NCBI GenBank assembly: GCA_951813535.1
Contig: OX638345.1
Span: 1,315,029 to 1,379,028 of the forward strand
Origin: an uncultured Dehalococcoidia bacterium
GTDB taxonomy: Bacteria; Chloroflexota; Dehalococcoidia; Lucifugimonadales; UBA3495
DNA length: 64,000 nt
Reading direction: 5' to 3'
Of this stretch, positions 52,504 through 61,630 are shown one piece after another. The translations under genes were made by a program, and so were the position numbers. How positions within the stretch are numbered: position 1 is the stretch's first letter; each line of letters opens with the position of its first letter. The notes under the pieces are model-generated. The model had not been told where the DNA came from. It did no database searches and saw nothing but the letters and a program-made list of their open reading frames with translations.

Positions 52504-53415
52504 TCAATCGGTTTGGGACTGGTACCAATCGATGATCTCGGACCCGGTGGCGGGCCAAATGCCGCCCTGCTCCATCATATACCCCAGCGCCTCGTCCACC
52601 GCCCCGACCCGGAAGGGCTGCCCCACGAGCCACGGGTGCCAGTTCAGCGCCATCAGCCGGCCGTGGGTGGCTCCGTCGGCGTGCAACACGTCGAAGCTCT
52701 CGGTGAGGCGGCGCTGGTAGTCGGTGACGGTGACCTTGCGCTGGGCCATGGAAGCCACGTCGTCCAGTTCGTACATCAGGGGCAGCGAGAAGAAGGGGTT
52801 GTTCCCCGTGGTCATCGGATACGGTTGCTCGTCGTTGGTCCAATCGCACACGTAGCGCAGGCCGGCCTCGGCCAGCAGTTGCGGCGTGCGGTCCGACTCG
52901 CCGTATTCGGGGCCGAACCAGCCCTGCGGCGTTTTGCCCGTGGCCCGGGTCAGGGCATCGACGGAGGCGCGGATGTAGTCGCGCTCCTCGGACTCGGACA
53001 TATTGCTGGTGATCATGCGGCTGACCGACACGCCGTGGCCGATGATCTCGCAGCCCCGGTCCAGGCAGTGTTGCACCAGGAATGGGTAGTTCTCGGCGGT
53101 GATGGCATCCATGGCGATGGTGGCCGTAATGCCGTGCTTTTCCAGCGTGTCCAGGAGGCGGAAGATGCCGATGCGGTGGCCGTACTCCCGGTGGGAGATG
53201 CGAGCGTAGTCCGGGAACGCCCGGGGCGCCGAACCGCCGGCCAGGCCCGCGACCTGGAAGCTGCCCTCCGGCACCTGCCACTCCATGTGCTCCAGCACCA
53301 GGATGACGCACAGGGCCACCCGGGCGTCGTTGGGCCAGCGCAGGGCCGGGCGGCTGATGATGGGCGACCACTCGTGGTGCGGGTGGTCCATTCCAAAGGT
53401 GCGTTGGGCGGGCAT
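52504..53415 (-). CDS. Polysaccharide deacetylase-family hydrolase (allantoinase PuuE-like)
   Basis: 303 residues from ATG at 53415 (MPAQRTFGMDHP), with CAGGAG upstream. The NodB-type fold: WPNDARVALCVILVLEHMEW, HGITATIAMDAITAENYPFL, GCEIIGHGVSVSRMITSN with the His of motif 2 and WFGPEYGESDRTPQLLAEAG. This subfamily is related to cofactor-free PuuE allantoinases. Allantoinase activity is plausible but not proven. The homolog at 55.1 kb has the same architecture. Probably acts on cyclic amides or acylated sugars. Confidence 0.82.
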   Translation of the reverse strand: MPAQRTFGMDHPHHEWSPIISRPALRWPNDARVALCVILVLEHMEWQVPEGSFQVAGLAGGSAPRAFPDYARISHREYGHRIGIFRLLDTLEKHGITATIAMDAITAENYPFLVQHCLDRGCEIIGHGVSVSRMITSNMSESEERDYIRASVDALTRATGKTPQGWFGPEYGESDRTPQLLAEAGLRYVCDWTNDEQPYPMTTGNNPFFSLPLMYELDDVASMAQRKVTVTDYQRRLTESFDVLHADGATHGRLMALNWHPWLVGQPFRVGAVDEALGYMMEQGGIWPATGSEIIDWYQSQTD

Positions 53416-53632
53416 ATGGGTTTGCTCCTGAATGTTGGAACGTGTCGCGGCGGTCATTCCGGACACGAAAAGTGGCGGGGTAAGCGTTGAAGGGCGCCGG
53501 TGTGCCGGGGTAGCGCACGCCGGGCCCGATGAGTGGGAGTTGGTCTGCGATGTGGCAGGCGTTGGATCGGATTATACCGGCGTCGGGACAACGTTGAGGG
53601 ACCAGGCGGCTCCAATTGTGCGCGCCCGGGAC

Positions 53633-54787
53633 TCACGGGTAGAGACGGTTCAGGTTGGCGTACCGGTCGGGATCAAGGTCCCGGTCGGCGATGGCAGGAT
53701 GGTCGTGACCGTACCGGTGGGCACGGAATACGGAGTTGGCTTGACCCGTGATGGAACCGCCCACACCGAAACCGCTCTGCCCCATGAAGGGATTGATGTA
53801 CTCCCATACTATTTCTTTGGCGGGCGTTACTTCGAAGATTCGGCCCGGCGCGCCCTCGCAGATTAGCGTGTTGCCGTTGGGCAGCCGTTCCGCCCCGCTG
53901 ATGTGGTAGCTGTAGAAGGATATGGGCGGGTCCCCCCGGTATTCCCAGGCAATCTCATCCGTCTCGGGATCCACCTCAATCACCCGTGAGTGGGTGAAGC
54001 CCCGTTTGTGCGGCCCGTTGTCGAAGAGAAGCACGTTGCCGTTGGCCTGCATGGTTGGGTGATGCTGGTGGGAAATATTGCCGGGTCCCCACTTCCAGCG
54101 GAACTCGCCGCTGGACTTGTCGACAATACCCACCGTGTCGGTCTGTCGGAAGCTGACCAGAAAATCGCCTTCGGTCGTAACGTTGAGTGCGTTCTGGTGC
54201 GTCCATTCCTCGCGCCCTTCCAGGAAGCAAATCCGGTCCGCTTCCGGATCCAGGTGATCCCACGATATCCATTCGTAGACCACGTCACCGGCCGGCGTGA
54301 TCTCGCGTACGACGTCGCCGAGCATGCCCCGGTCCTCGCCGTCATCATGCCCACCTTTCACTCGTCGCGAGATCTCCTCGGGGATAAGTTCCCACGCCAG
54401 CACGAGCGTGTTGCCGTTGGGCAGGCGTTCGAAATCGTGGTGCAGCAGCGGGTACCGGTACTCCCAGACCACGTTGCTGTCCCAGTCCAACTCCATGATG
54501 GCCCCGGCCACCGTCCGGCCGCCCCGGGGCAGCAGTTCCATGGCCGGATGCTGGAGGAACGAGACTTCCTGCCCGGCCGGACCGGTGCGCAGCAGCAGGT
54601 TGCCGTTGGGCAGCAGATAAGAGTATCCGATGCCCCGGTTGCAACTCCATCGATGGCAGATGCGGCCCTCCATGTCTATGAGGCGCGATTCGTGGCTGTT
54701 CAGGTTGGTCACGAGGGTGTAGCCCCGGTACGCCTGATGGGGTGAGTAGTGAATTAGACCGTTCGGATGGTTTTTGGACCAGCCCAT
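53633..54787 (-). CDS. Arylsulfotransferase (ASST)-like beta-propeller protein
   Basis: 384 residues. Repeated LPNGNxL segments (LLPNGNLLLRTG, RLPNGNTLVLAWE, MQANGNVLLFDNG and RLPNGNTLICEG) mark blades of a beta-propeller. Histidines in EWTHQNALNV and KWGPGNISHQHHPTMQ lie where ASST has its catalytic residues. ASST transfers sulfate between phenols without PAPS. There is no signal peptide by eye, so it is unlike periplasmic ASST of enteric bacteria. ATG at 54787. The substrate cannot be inferred. Possibly linked to sulfated organic matter use. Confidence 0.75.
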   Translation of the reverse strand: MGWSKNHPNGLIHYSPHQAYRGYTLVTNLNSHESRLIDMEGRICHRWSCNRGIGYSYLLPNGNLLLRTGPAGQEVSFLQHPAMELLPRGGRTVAGAIMELDWDSNVVWEYRYPLLHHDFERLPNGNTLVLAWELIPEEISRRVKGGHDDGEDRGMLGDVVREITPAGDVVYEWISWDHLDPEADRICFLEGREEWTHQNALNVTTEGDFLVSFRQTDTVGIVDKSSGEFRWKWGPGNISHQHHPTMQANGNVLLFDNGPHKRGFTHSRVIEVDPETDEIAWEYRGDPPISFYSYHISGAERLPNGNTLICEGAPGRIFEVTPAKEIVWEYINPFMGQSGFGVGGSITGQANSVFRAHRYGHDHPAIADRDLDPDRYANLNRLYP

Positions 54788-54885
54788 GGATTTCCCCCAT
54801 TACCGCATTTCCCGCGAATAGCCTGCGCCCAACCGCTTGGTCTTCGCGGGGCGGAGCGCGTTTCCTTGACCAGATTGCCACGCTT

Positions 54886-54955
54886 CGCTAGCAATGACAA
54901 CGCGGGCGGCAGCCGTACGGATCGCTCGCAATGACAACGCGGGCCGCGGCCGTAC
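54886..54955. repeat. 33-bp imperfect direct repeat in a GC-rich intergenic stretch
   Basis: CGCTAGCAATGACAACGCGG (54886 on) recurs as CGCTCGCAATGACAACGCGG from 54923, each extending through GCCGTAC, with few differences. A shortened related piece (GCTCGCAATGAGAATG) lies at 55043. This is a sequence type seen as scattered repeats in many genomes; here it forms part of a 272-base gap with no gene. Confidence 0.7.
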
Positions 54956-55059
54956 TCACTTTGCCCGCGCAAGGAGCCGTAACGCCGGGACATTCCTGTT
55001 GCCTGAGAGGGGGTCTCTCCCATCAGGTGATGGCGGCGCGGCGCTCGCAATGAGAATGC

Positions 55060-55974
55060 CTATGCGGTGAAGCGTTGCGCGTGTTCCATCGCCTGGTCGT
55101 AGTAGTTGGCGATGTAGTGCTCGGCGATCTCGTCGGCGGTGGTTTGCCACACGCCGTCGTGGGCCATGATGTGGCTCAACACGTCGTCCAGGTACTTGAT
55201 GCGGTGGGGCTGGCCGATCAGGAAGGGGTGCAGCGCAATGCACATGACGCGGCCGCTCTCGCCGCCCTCCTCGTACAGCCGGTCGAACTGCCGCTTGCAG
55301 ATATCGGCGAAGTATTCGGCGGTGTAGTGGTTGTCGCGCAGCACGGACGAGTCGTTCAGCTCGATGGAGTAGGGAACCGACACCAGCTTGCCCCCGTTGT
55401 TCACCTTGATGGGCGTGGGCTGGTCGTCGTGGAACCAATCGGTGTGGTAGATCAGGCCGGCCTCGGCCATGAGATCGGGCGTGCTCACGCTGCCCGAGAT
55501 GGCCGGCCCCAGCATCCCTTTGAGTTGCTTGCCGGTGTGCCGCTGCAACGTGTCGATGCAGTCCCGGTAGAACTCCCGCTCCTCGTCTTCGGTGCAGGTG
55601 TAGAGGTAGCGAGTGTTATAGATGCCGTGGCTCATAAAGTCGTAGTCGCGTTCGACCATTGCCTCGGCGATCTCCGGGAAGTGCTCCAGCACCGCCAGGT
55701 TCAGCGAGATGCAGCAGCGGATGTTGTGCTTGTCCAATGGTTCCAGCATCCGCCAGAAGCCGACGCGGTTGCCGTAGTCGCGGTAGGAGTACTGCTGTAC
55801 ATCGGGATAGGGCACGCGAGGCCACGGGTCGCGCACGCCCTCGTTGATCGGCGTGTACTCGTAGTGCTCAATGTTGGGCGAGATCCAGAGGGCCACCCGG
55901 GCGTCGTTAGGCCACTTGATCACCGGCCGGTCGATGATGGGCAGGTAGTCGATGCGATCCGGGGGCAGAGCCAT
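55060..55974 (-). CDS. Polysaccharide deacetylase-family hydrolase (allantoinase PuuE-like), paralog
   Basis: 304 residues, sharing architecture with the protein at 52.5 kb. WPNDARVALWISPNIEHYEY at the N terminus, DYGNRVGFWRMLEPLDKHNI, RDYDFMSHGIYNTRYLYT with the motif-2 His, and GLIYHTDWFHDDQPTPI in the middle. The C-terminal part has CIALHPFLIGQPHRIKYLDD. Starts at ATG 55974 with GGAGG upstream. The two copies are not adjacent but lie within 3 kb and are both minus strand. Function and substrate as for the paralog. Confidence 0.82.
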   Translation of the reverse strand: MALPPDRIDYLPIIDRPVIKWPNDARVALWISPNIEHYEYTPINEGVRDPWPRVPYPDVQQYSYRDYGNRVGFWRMLEPLDKHNIRCCISLNLAVLEHFPEIAEAMVERDYDFMSHGIYNTRYLYTCTEDEEREFYRDCIDTLQRHTGKQLKGMLGPAISGSVSTPDLMAEAGLIYHTDWFHDDQPTPIKVNNGGKLVSVPYSIELNDSSVLRDNHYTAEYFADICKRQFDRLYEEGGESGRVMCIALHPFLIGQPHRIKYLDDVLSHIMAHDGVWQTTADEIAEHYIANYYDQAMEHAQRFTA

Positions 55975-56012
55975 GGTTTTGCTCCTCCAGTCTGTGGTTC
56001 AGTGCAGTGAAA

Positions 56013-56993
56013 TCAGTCCAGGAAACCGGAATCACGGCGCCACTGGACGTAATCACTCAATCCGGCGGCCAGGTCATACTGCGGAACCCAGCCCAGGTCG
56101 TGCCACAGCCGGTATCCGGACAGCGGCCCACGGGTTGGTCCCAGGGACGAATCTGGCGGTTCGGTCGCCGCCGACTCCACGAGGCGCGTCTCTGGGAACA
56201 ACTCGGCCAACTTGCGTTGGATTTCGGCGCCGGTCATTGGGACGCCGTTGGTGATGTTGTAGAGGTCGTGGGGAAGTTCGGGAGCATCGACCACGGTGGC
56301 GATGGCCGACGCCGTATCCAGCAGGTAGGTGTAGTCCCGCCCGTAGTCGGTGGTGTCCAGGGTGATGGGTTCGCCCCGCAGCATCGCGCCGGTCCACTGG
56401 TAGGGTGTGGACATATTGTCGCGGTGGCCGGTGATGCGCTCCATGGGGCCGTAGGGCGTGCTGACCCGGAGGCTTGCCACGCTGAAACCATGCAACTGCC
56501 CGTAGCGGCTGGTCAACTGCTCGCTGGCCAGCTTGGTGATGCCGTACAGGTTTCCCGGCTGCGGGTGGTCGTCCTCGTTGTAGGTCTGGTCCGGGTCGCG
56601 GCACAGGCCGTAGGCGGCGCCGGAACTGATGTACACGAAGCGCTGCACGCCGATCTCACGGGCCAGTTCCAGCAGGTTGCCGGTGCCGGTGAGGTTGATG
56701 TCGAGGATCTCCTTGCTGCGAGCGGTTTCCCGGTCGGTGCGGTTGACGGTGAACACGGCCGCGTGCACCACCTTGTCGATGGCGTGGTCACGCCGCAGGG
56801 CGTCAAGGCCGGCCGTGTCCAGGATATCGCCGCCAATGAAGGTGACCCGTTCGGCCAGGTCGCCCAGGAAATGCGTCATCAGCGCGTCGGGAGCCAGCAC
56901 GTCGTAGCTGACCACCTCGTGCCCGCGCGCGGCCAGTTCCTTGACTATGCCGGCGCCGACGAAGCCGACGCCACCGGTTACCAGGGTTGCCAT
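56013..56993 (-). CDS. NAD-dependent epimerase/dehydratase (extended SDR)
   Basis: 326 residues. Glycine motif TLVTGGVGFVGAGIVKELA at the N terminus, ADGLDALR-type acidic loop represented by GGDILDTAGLDALRRDH, VYISSGAAYGLCRDPDQ with catalytic Ser and Tyr162 region in NLYGITKLASEQL, and a C-terminal YNITNGVPMTGAEIQRKLAE. This is a typical sugar-nucleotide-modifying SDR. I chose ATG at 56993 (MATLVTGG); five more codons to 57008 are possible. Transcribed with the deacetylase 38 bases downstream. Confidence 0.88.
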   Translation of the reverse strand: MATLVTGGVGFVGAGIVKELAARGHEVVSYDVLAPDALMTHFLGDLAERVTFIGGDILDTAGLDALRRDHAIDKVVHAAVFTVNRTDRETARSKEILDINLTGTGNLLELAREIGVQRFVYISSGAAYGLCRDPDQTYNEDDHPQPGNLYGITKLASEQLTSRYGQLHGFSVASLRVSTPYGPMERITGHRDNMSTPYQWTGAMLRGEPITLDTTDYGRDYTYLLDTASAIATVVDAPELPHDLYNITNGVPMTGAEIQRKLAELFPETRLVESAATEPPDSSLGPTRGPLSGYRLWHDLGWVPQYDLAAGLSDYVQWRRDSGFLD

Positions 56994-57008
56994 GCACCAG
57001 TACCCCAC

Positions 57009-57524
57009 AGGACGACAGCCATCCGCAGGTTAGGAGGATCGGCTGCCGGTCAGATTAGTGGCGCCAGTATGCCGCCGCACAGCGGCGAATTCAACCGGGA
57101 AGATGGTTAGCAACCGCTGACCATCGCTGGGCTTTCGCGGCCTCAAACCGTTGGCTCCGCCCGAAGAGGAACCGACGCAGCCCTCGGATCAGCCTATGTC
57201 TGCGGAGTAAGGTTTCCCTGGACACGATCCAGTACCGCAGATGAGTGACGCCCCATCGCCGGCCAAACGACAATGCATTTAGTATTACCACGACGCATTT
57301 GGGATGCGACTCTTGCCCCTGGCCCATTTCCTTCGTAAATGTGCATCGGGGGAACTGCCCCATCAGTCCTTGCGCTACGAAGCTTTCCCGAAGCGGCGCG
57401 CTAAACCACCATTATAATATTAGACGCATATCCCGCGTCTGGACAGTCACTTTTGGTATAGTTTCTCTGAAAAGTGACGTGTATCGTGTTATGAGTCCGC
57501 CATCCCGGCGCCGAAAGAGGTACC
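57009..57524. other. Gene-free region before the lipoprotein gene
   Basis: Open frames at 57091-57363 (minus) and 57245-57622 (plus) have no ribosome site or domain and do not look coding. TATAAT lies at 57412-57417, and TATAGT at 57457-57462, which is inside an inverted repeat. Otherwise nothing recognisable. Confidence 0.5.
57446..57478 (+). promoter_or_regulatory. Inverted repeat around a TATAGT box upstream of the lipoprotein gene
   Basis: GTCACTTTT (57446-57454) is exactly complementary to AAAAGTGAC (57470-57478), with TATAGT at 57457-57462 in the loop. Could be an operator overlapping a -10, or an RNA hairpin; the lipoprotein starts 46 bases downstream. Confidence 0.5.
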
Positions 57525-57842
57525 GTGAAAACGCTGCTCCTCACGTTGATCATCGGCCTGTTGCTGATCCCGCTTGTTGGTTGTGGAGAGCCAACGCCGT
57601 TGGAGATCGCGGCAAAAACTGACGTGGTGGTGCCCCGGGCCCAGGAGTTGATGCTGGAAGCCAGTTTCTCCCCGGAGGCCGAATGCCGCGAGCTGGCCGC
57701 CGAATTCGCCGAGGACTACGAGGTCAGCGCGATGCCCTACAAGGACGAGGACGCCAAGGGACAGATGTCCAAGCTGGAAAAGTTGGAAAAGGGTCTCGGC
57801 GACTTTGAAACAGACCTCGATAAGGCGAATTGCCTTCCTTAG
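57525..57842 (+). CDS. Small lipoprotein (unknown)
   Basis: 105 residues. Start GTG at 57525, with GAAAGAGG upstream. Signal peptide MKTLLLTLIIGLLLIPLVGC with lipobox LVGC ending at 20, so Cys20 would be lipid-modified. The mature part is acidic, helical (ECRELAAEFAEDYEVSAMPY, KGQMSKLEKLEKGLGDFETD), and ends ANCLP with a second cysteine. No known family. Membrane-anchored; role unknown. Confidence 0.75.
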   Translation: MKTLLLTLIIGLLLIPLVGCGEPTPLEIAAKTDVVVPRAQELMLEASFSPEAECRELAAEFAEDYEVSAMPYKDEDAKGQMSKLEKLEKGLGDFETDLDKANCLP

Positions 57843-58117
57843 AGCCTCGCCCCTGGCCACCGGTCCTCGCTAATCTGCAATCAAACGATATCGACTGCCT
57901 GCCATTTGGGCGACTGTGTCGTCTTCTCGCTTCCCGCATAGGCAGAATGCGCCCGCGATATTGTGCACAACGGGTAACTCGCTCAACTGACCAGTCTCGG
58001 GTTCTGTAGCGGGAACCTTTACTAAGCGGCAAACCGGAAGATTCGTTCTGAGCTCGTATCGCACCGGGCGGCCACCTGCTTCCGAGAAGGTGCGAGGTCT
58101 GCAATATGCCTTCCTCA

Positions 58118-60847
58118 CTATGGCGAACCGCATCCGGATTTGACGGAGTGACCCGAGTGCGCGGCGACATGGTCCGCATGGCAACTGTTGCCCGAGTGGT
58201 CTGCGTCCGAGTAACCGGGATGGCGGTGATCACCCATCATCGATCGAGTCCACATCCTGCCGCGAGGGGTAGGGTCTATCGAGTCGATGAGACTGTGATC
58301 CAGGCAGTTGACCGTCCCACCCCAGTAAACCACACCACTTTGATGAGTATGACCTTGCCACGTCCCGGTCGGGCACGTGCCAAACACAATGTCATAAGCC
58401 GGCTGGTCACGGTTCTCACCGCCGTCGCTGCTGTCTCCTCCGATCCCGTCGCCGTTACCCGGGGTTTGGTCGGATTGAGGTACGATATTGGACTGCGACG
58501 AGCCCGGTTCGGTCCGAATCACTAACCCAAAGGACCAGCGGCTCATTCCGACCGCGTTGCACGCCGCCACCGCGACGGTGTAAGGCGTGTCCGCGCTCAG
58601 TCCCGTGATGGTGTAGCTCATCCCCGACATCACCTTTTCCATTTGGCTATCGCCGTTGTGCGTCCACTGGACGGCGTACATCTTGATCTCCGACCCGCCG
58701 TTTTCCGACGGGGCCGTCCACGACACGGTTATCGAATTTTCGGTTTTACTGGTTTCGGTCGGCGGGTTGGGCCTGCTGGGTGTTCCGGTACTTCCCGACG
58801 CGGCAACGCCGCACCACGCATTGTTGGTGTTGCCGACGCTGTTGGTGCCCGGGGTCCCGCCCGTGTCTTGCGTTGTGATGGTCGCGCCCTGCGACCAGTT
58901 GCTAAACCCGATCGCGTTGCACGCTGAGACCCTAATTTCGTAGATGGTGTTGGCGGCCAGGCCCTGGAGGATCGCGATCGATCCACCGGCATTGACCACG
59001 TTACGGGTCCCACCGGTCGGCACATACATGATGGAGTAACCGATGATCGCTGAACCGTTGTCGGCAGGCGCAGCCCACTCTACGCCGACTCGCGTGTTGT
59101 CCTGAGCCACGATGAGGTCGGGAGCCGCGGGCCGGTCCGGCGTTCCGGTACTGCCCCGCTCGGCATCGCCGCACTCGCTGATCACGGTAACCGTGCTGTC
59201 GCCGTTGCCGTTATTGCCGCCGTTGCCGTTATTGCCACCGTCGTTGTTGCCGCCACTGTTGGTGCTGGCTGGAGTCGATGCGGTAGCCGACCAGTCGCTG
59301 TAGCCCGTGGCGTTACACGCAGCCACGCGCACGTGGTATTGGGTGTCGGCGGTCAGGCCCGCGAGCGTCGCGCTGGTGCCGGTGGTGTCGGTCCAACTGC
59401 CGGCCCCGCCATCGGGTTCGTAGTGGACAGCGTAGCGGATGATGGCCGACGATCCCTGGTCAGGCGCGATCCAAGTGACGCCGATCGAGGTGGTGGTCGG
59501 CGTGGTCAGCGTCGGGGCTGCCGGTGCGGAGGGCGTGCCGGTGCTGCCCGGCGCTGCGTCTCCGCAAGTTGTGGACGAGCCGTTGTTCTGGCCGTTGTTG
59601 GATGCGCTGACCGTGCCGGACAGGATAGTGGCCGGGGACCAGTCGCCCCAACCGGCGGCGTTGCACGCGGCCACCTGGATCAGATACTCCGTGCCCGCGG
59701 TCAATCCGGTGATGATCTCGCTCACGCCGTTCCCGGATACTTCGGTGCCGGTCCCCCCCGACGGGGTGTAAAAGATGGCGTAATCAAGAATGGGCGATCC
59801 CCCGTTGTCGGGAGCTACCCACTCGACGAATGCTGTTGTATCCATTCGCCGCTCCACGGTTGGCTGAGCCGGCGCGGCTGGAGTTCCGTCGGTGCCCCGC
59901 CCTGCTATTCCGCACCCGTCGTTGATGGTGGCGCCCACGGTGACGCCGTTGCCGCCGCTACCGGAAGTGCTCGAGGTGGTTATGGTAGTACCGTCGGACC
60001 AGTGGCCGAACCCCACCGAGTTGCATGCTGCCACGCGGATTTCGTAGGTGGTTCCCAGTTTCAGCCCGGTCAGGATCTCGCTGTCACCACCGGCGCTGGC
60101 TTTGGCGCTGTCACCGCCTGTCTCGGTGTACATGATGGCGTAGTGCAGGATCGGGTTGCCATTGTTCGCGGGAGCGGTCCACGCGACGCCGACCGACGTT
60201 GCCACCAGGGTACCGGTAAGGGTGGGCGCATCGGGAGCGCCAGGTGTTCCGGAGCTACCCATGTTCGAGTTTCCGCAGCCGGGGTATTCGCCCGACCCGT
60301 GCCAGTTTTCGCTGCCGCCGGTACCGCCGTCGCCTTTGCCGCCCGTGCCTCCGCCTCCCCCGATTCCTCCCGTGCCCGGATTGCCGCGGGTGTTTGATTG
60401 GGACGAGCTCGAGTCGGATGTGCTGGCAGTGTCTGGCTCGGACTCGTTGGGGAAGTCAATCTGCGTCGGAGGGTCCCGGTCCTCGGTTTCTTCGGGTCCC
60501 CGCACGATGAGGTAGCAGACCCTGCTGGGCTGGTCGGTGACGTATCCGGCGTCGTGCTGATCGGATGCCGGATAGGCGCGGACTAAAGAATAGCCGTTGT
60601 CGTCGACACTGCGGATGACGTACCACTCGGCGCCGTTGGAATCGGTGTGGAAACCCTCGAAGGAGCCGCCGCCGTAGTCCGTTTCCAGGATGGTTTGATC
60701 GTTTTCCACCACCGGCCAGTCGGAGGGGCACGCCGGAAGGTTGGCGCTGTGGCTGGCGTCAGCGGGCGCGAGCAGGGCTAGAGCGCAGGCCACCCCCACC
60801 GCGACTATCAGGGGGAGTTTGTACCTGATGGATTTGACGAGAGCCAC
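58118..60847 (-). CDS. Exported fibronectin type III repeat protein with His-rich C terminus
   Basis: 909 residues. Signal peptide at 1-32 (VACALALLAPADA). An N-terminal domain (35-115) precedes a Ser/Gly/Thr-rich linker. Then five FN3 modules spaced 115-130 residues apart, each preceded by a Cys-containing GSTGTP-type lead-in (CGDAAPGSTGTPSAPAAP) and ending with VAACNAxGxSxWS. Linkers contain NGN-rich low complexity. The last about 90 residues hold GTWQGHTHQSGVVYWGG and a stretch with many His and Cys (HSGNSCHADHVAAHSGHS), suggesting metal binding. GTG at 60847. No C-terminal anchor. Probably a secreted or surface-exposed binding protein. Confidence 0.85.
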   Translation of the reverse strand: MALVKSIRYKLPLIVAVGVACALALLAPADASHSANLPACPSDWPVVENDQTILETDYGGGSFEGFHTDSNGAEWYVIRSVDDNGYSLVRAYPASDQHDAGYVTDQPSRVCYLIVRGPEETEDRDPPTQIDFPNESEPDTASTSDSSSSQSNTRGNPGTGGIGGGGGTGGKGDGGTGGSENWHGSGEYPGCGNSNMGSSGTPGAPDAPTLTGTLVATSVGVAWTAPANNGNPILHYAIMYTETGGDSAKASAGGDSEILTGLKLGTTYEIRVAACNSVGFGHWSDGTTITTSSTSGSGGNGVTVGATINDGCGIAGRGTDGTPAAPAQPTVERRMDTTAFVEWVAPDNGGSPILDYAIFYTPSGGTGTEVSGNGVSEIITGLTAGTEYLIQVAACNAAGWGDWSPATILSGTVSASNNGQNNGSSTTCGDAAPGSTGTPSAPAAPTLTTPTTTSIGVTWIAPDQGSSAIIRYAVHYEPDGGAGSWTDTTGTSATLAGLTADTQYHVRVAACNATGYSDWSATASTPASTNSGGNNDGGNNGNGGNNGNGDSTVTVISECGDAERGSTGTPDRPAAPDLIVAQDNTRVGVEWAAPADNGSAIIGYSIMYVPTGGTRNVVNAGGSIAILQGLAANTIYEIRVSACNAIGFSNWSQGATITTQDTGGTPGTNSVGNTNNAWCGVAASGSTGTPSRPNPPTETSKTENSITVSWTAPSENGGSEIKMYAVQWTHNGDSQMEKVMSGMSYTITGLSADTPYTVAVAACNAVGMSRWSFGLVIRTEPGSSQSNIVPQSDQTPGNGDGIGGDSSDGGENRDQPAYDIVFGTCPTGTWQGHTHQSGVVYWGGTVNCLDHSLIDSIDPTPRGRMWTRSMMGDHRHPGYSDADHSGNSCHADHVAAHSGHSVKSGCGSP

Positions 60848-61222
60848 TTCAGCATCCCCACAGGCCCGCGATTTCGGCCTCAGTCATGATCGAATTCGTC
60901 GGTATTTATTTTCGTAGCGGCACGTACTGCGGCCGTAGCGTCGCGCAACATCGATCAACGGCTCACGACCATCGGCGACGCTTGTATTTTACTTTTCTTG
61001 ATTTCTAACCACATTCGGGAAACCAGACGTTGTTTCGCGGATATTTGACTGGCGCCAGTTCGATCTTGCAGCGGCAGTAAAGCCGTTGTGAGCCGCTCCA
61101 CCAAGGCTCGCAACGGATGCGCGGCCACTTCAACCGACCTCGACACCGGAATCGATCCAATCCGACAATCGATGGTGTAAATCGTGTGCCGTCTACGTGG
61201 CAGCGAAAGGAGGCCACCTGCC
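60848..61222. other. Intergenic region between a surface protein and a pseudogene
   Basis: No gene supported; an open frame at 60955-61233 (minus) has no start signal. A GAAAGGAGG ribosome-site-like stretch at 61205-61213 precedes the ugd remnant. Confidence 0.5.
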
Positions 61223-61546
61223 TTGAATATCACCGTGATCGGACTCGGCTACATGGGGATGGTGGCCGCAGCCTGCCTGTCCGACGCCGGTCACCGCGTG
61301 CTCGGCGTCGACATAAACGATGATCAGAATAAACGGTGATCGGATTGCCCAACTCCGGTCCGGGCAACTCCCCTTTTACGAACCGGGCTTGCGGAGTTCG
61401 TCGACGCCAACTGGCAGGATATCGCCCGCCGCATGAACCCGCCGCGGTTCGTGTTCGACGGGCGCAACGCGCTGGACGGGCCGAAGATGCAGCGGCTGGG
61501 GTTCCAGTACGTGGGCGTGGGCCGAAACGCCAACGGCCCAGGGTGA
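61223..61546 (+). pseudogene. Remnant of UDP-glucose 6-dehydrogenase (ugd)
   Basis: Both ends of a UDP-glucose dehydrogenase survive with the middle lost. The 5' part starts at TTG 61223 after GGAGG and reads LNITVIGLGYMGMVAAACLS, then a stop at 61337 shortly after GVDINDDQ. A different frame continues RIAQLRSGQLPFYEPGL and after a further shift EFVDANWQDIARRMNPPRFV and MQRLGFQYVGVGR to the stop at 61546. Thus the N-terminal NAD-binding part is fused to the C-terminal UDP-binding part, about 330 residues are missing and there are two frame changes. Normal Ugd is 430-450 residues. This cannot be functional. Confidence 0.85.
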
Positions 61547-61630
61547 CCCAGGCCGTTTGGCCGGTGATATTGTTGCATCGCGTCGTTTCGGCGGCGGTCA
61601 ACGACAGATCCGCCGCCGAAACGATGTTGA

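Noticed and set aside
57091-57363. Minus-strand 90-codon frame with a loose transposase-like look
   Set aside because: Basic, but no catalytic motif, no inverted repeats and no start signal.
57870-58184. Minus-strand 104-codon frame beyond the FN3 protein stop
   Set aside because: Overlaps the C terminus of the FN3 protein in another frame and has no ribosome site.
58643-59303. Plus-strand frames under the FN3 gene
   Set aside because: Antisense to repeated FN3 modules; their apparent similarity to each other only mirrors the repeats.
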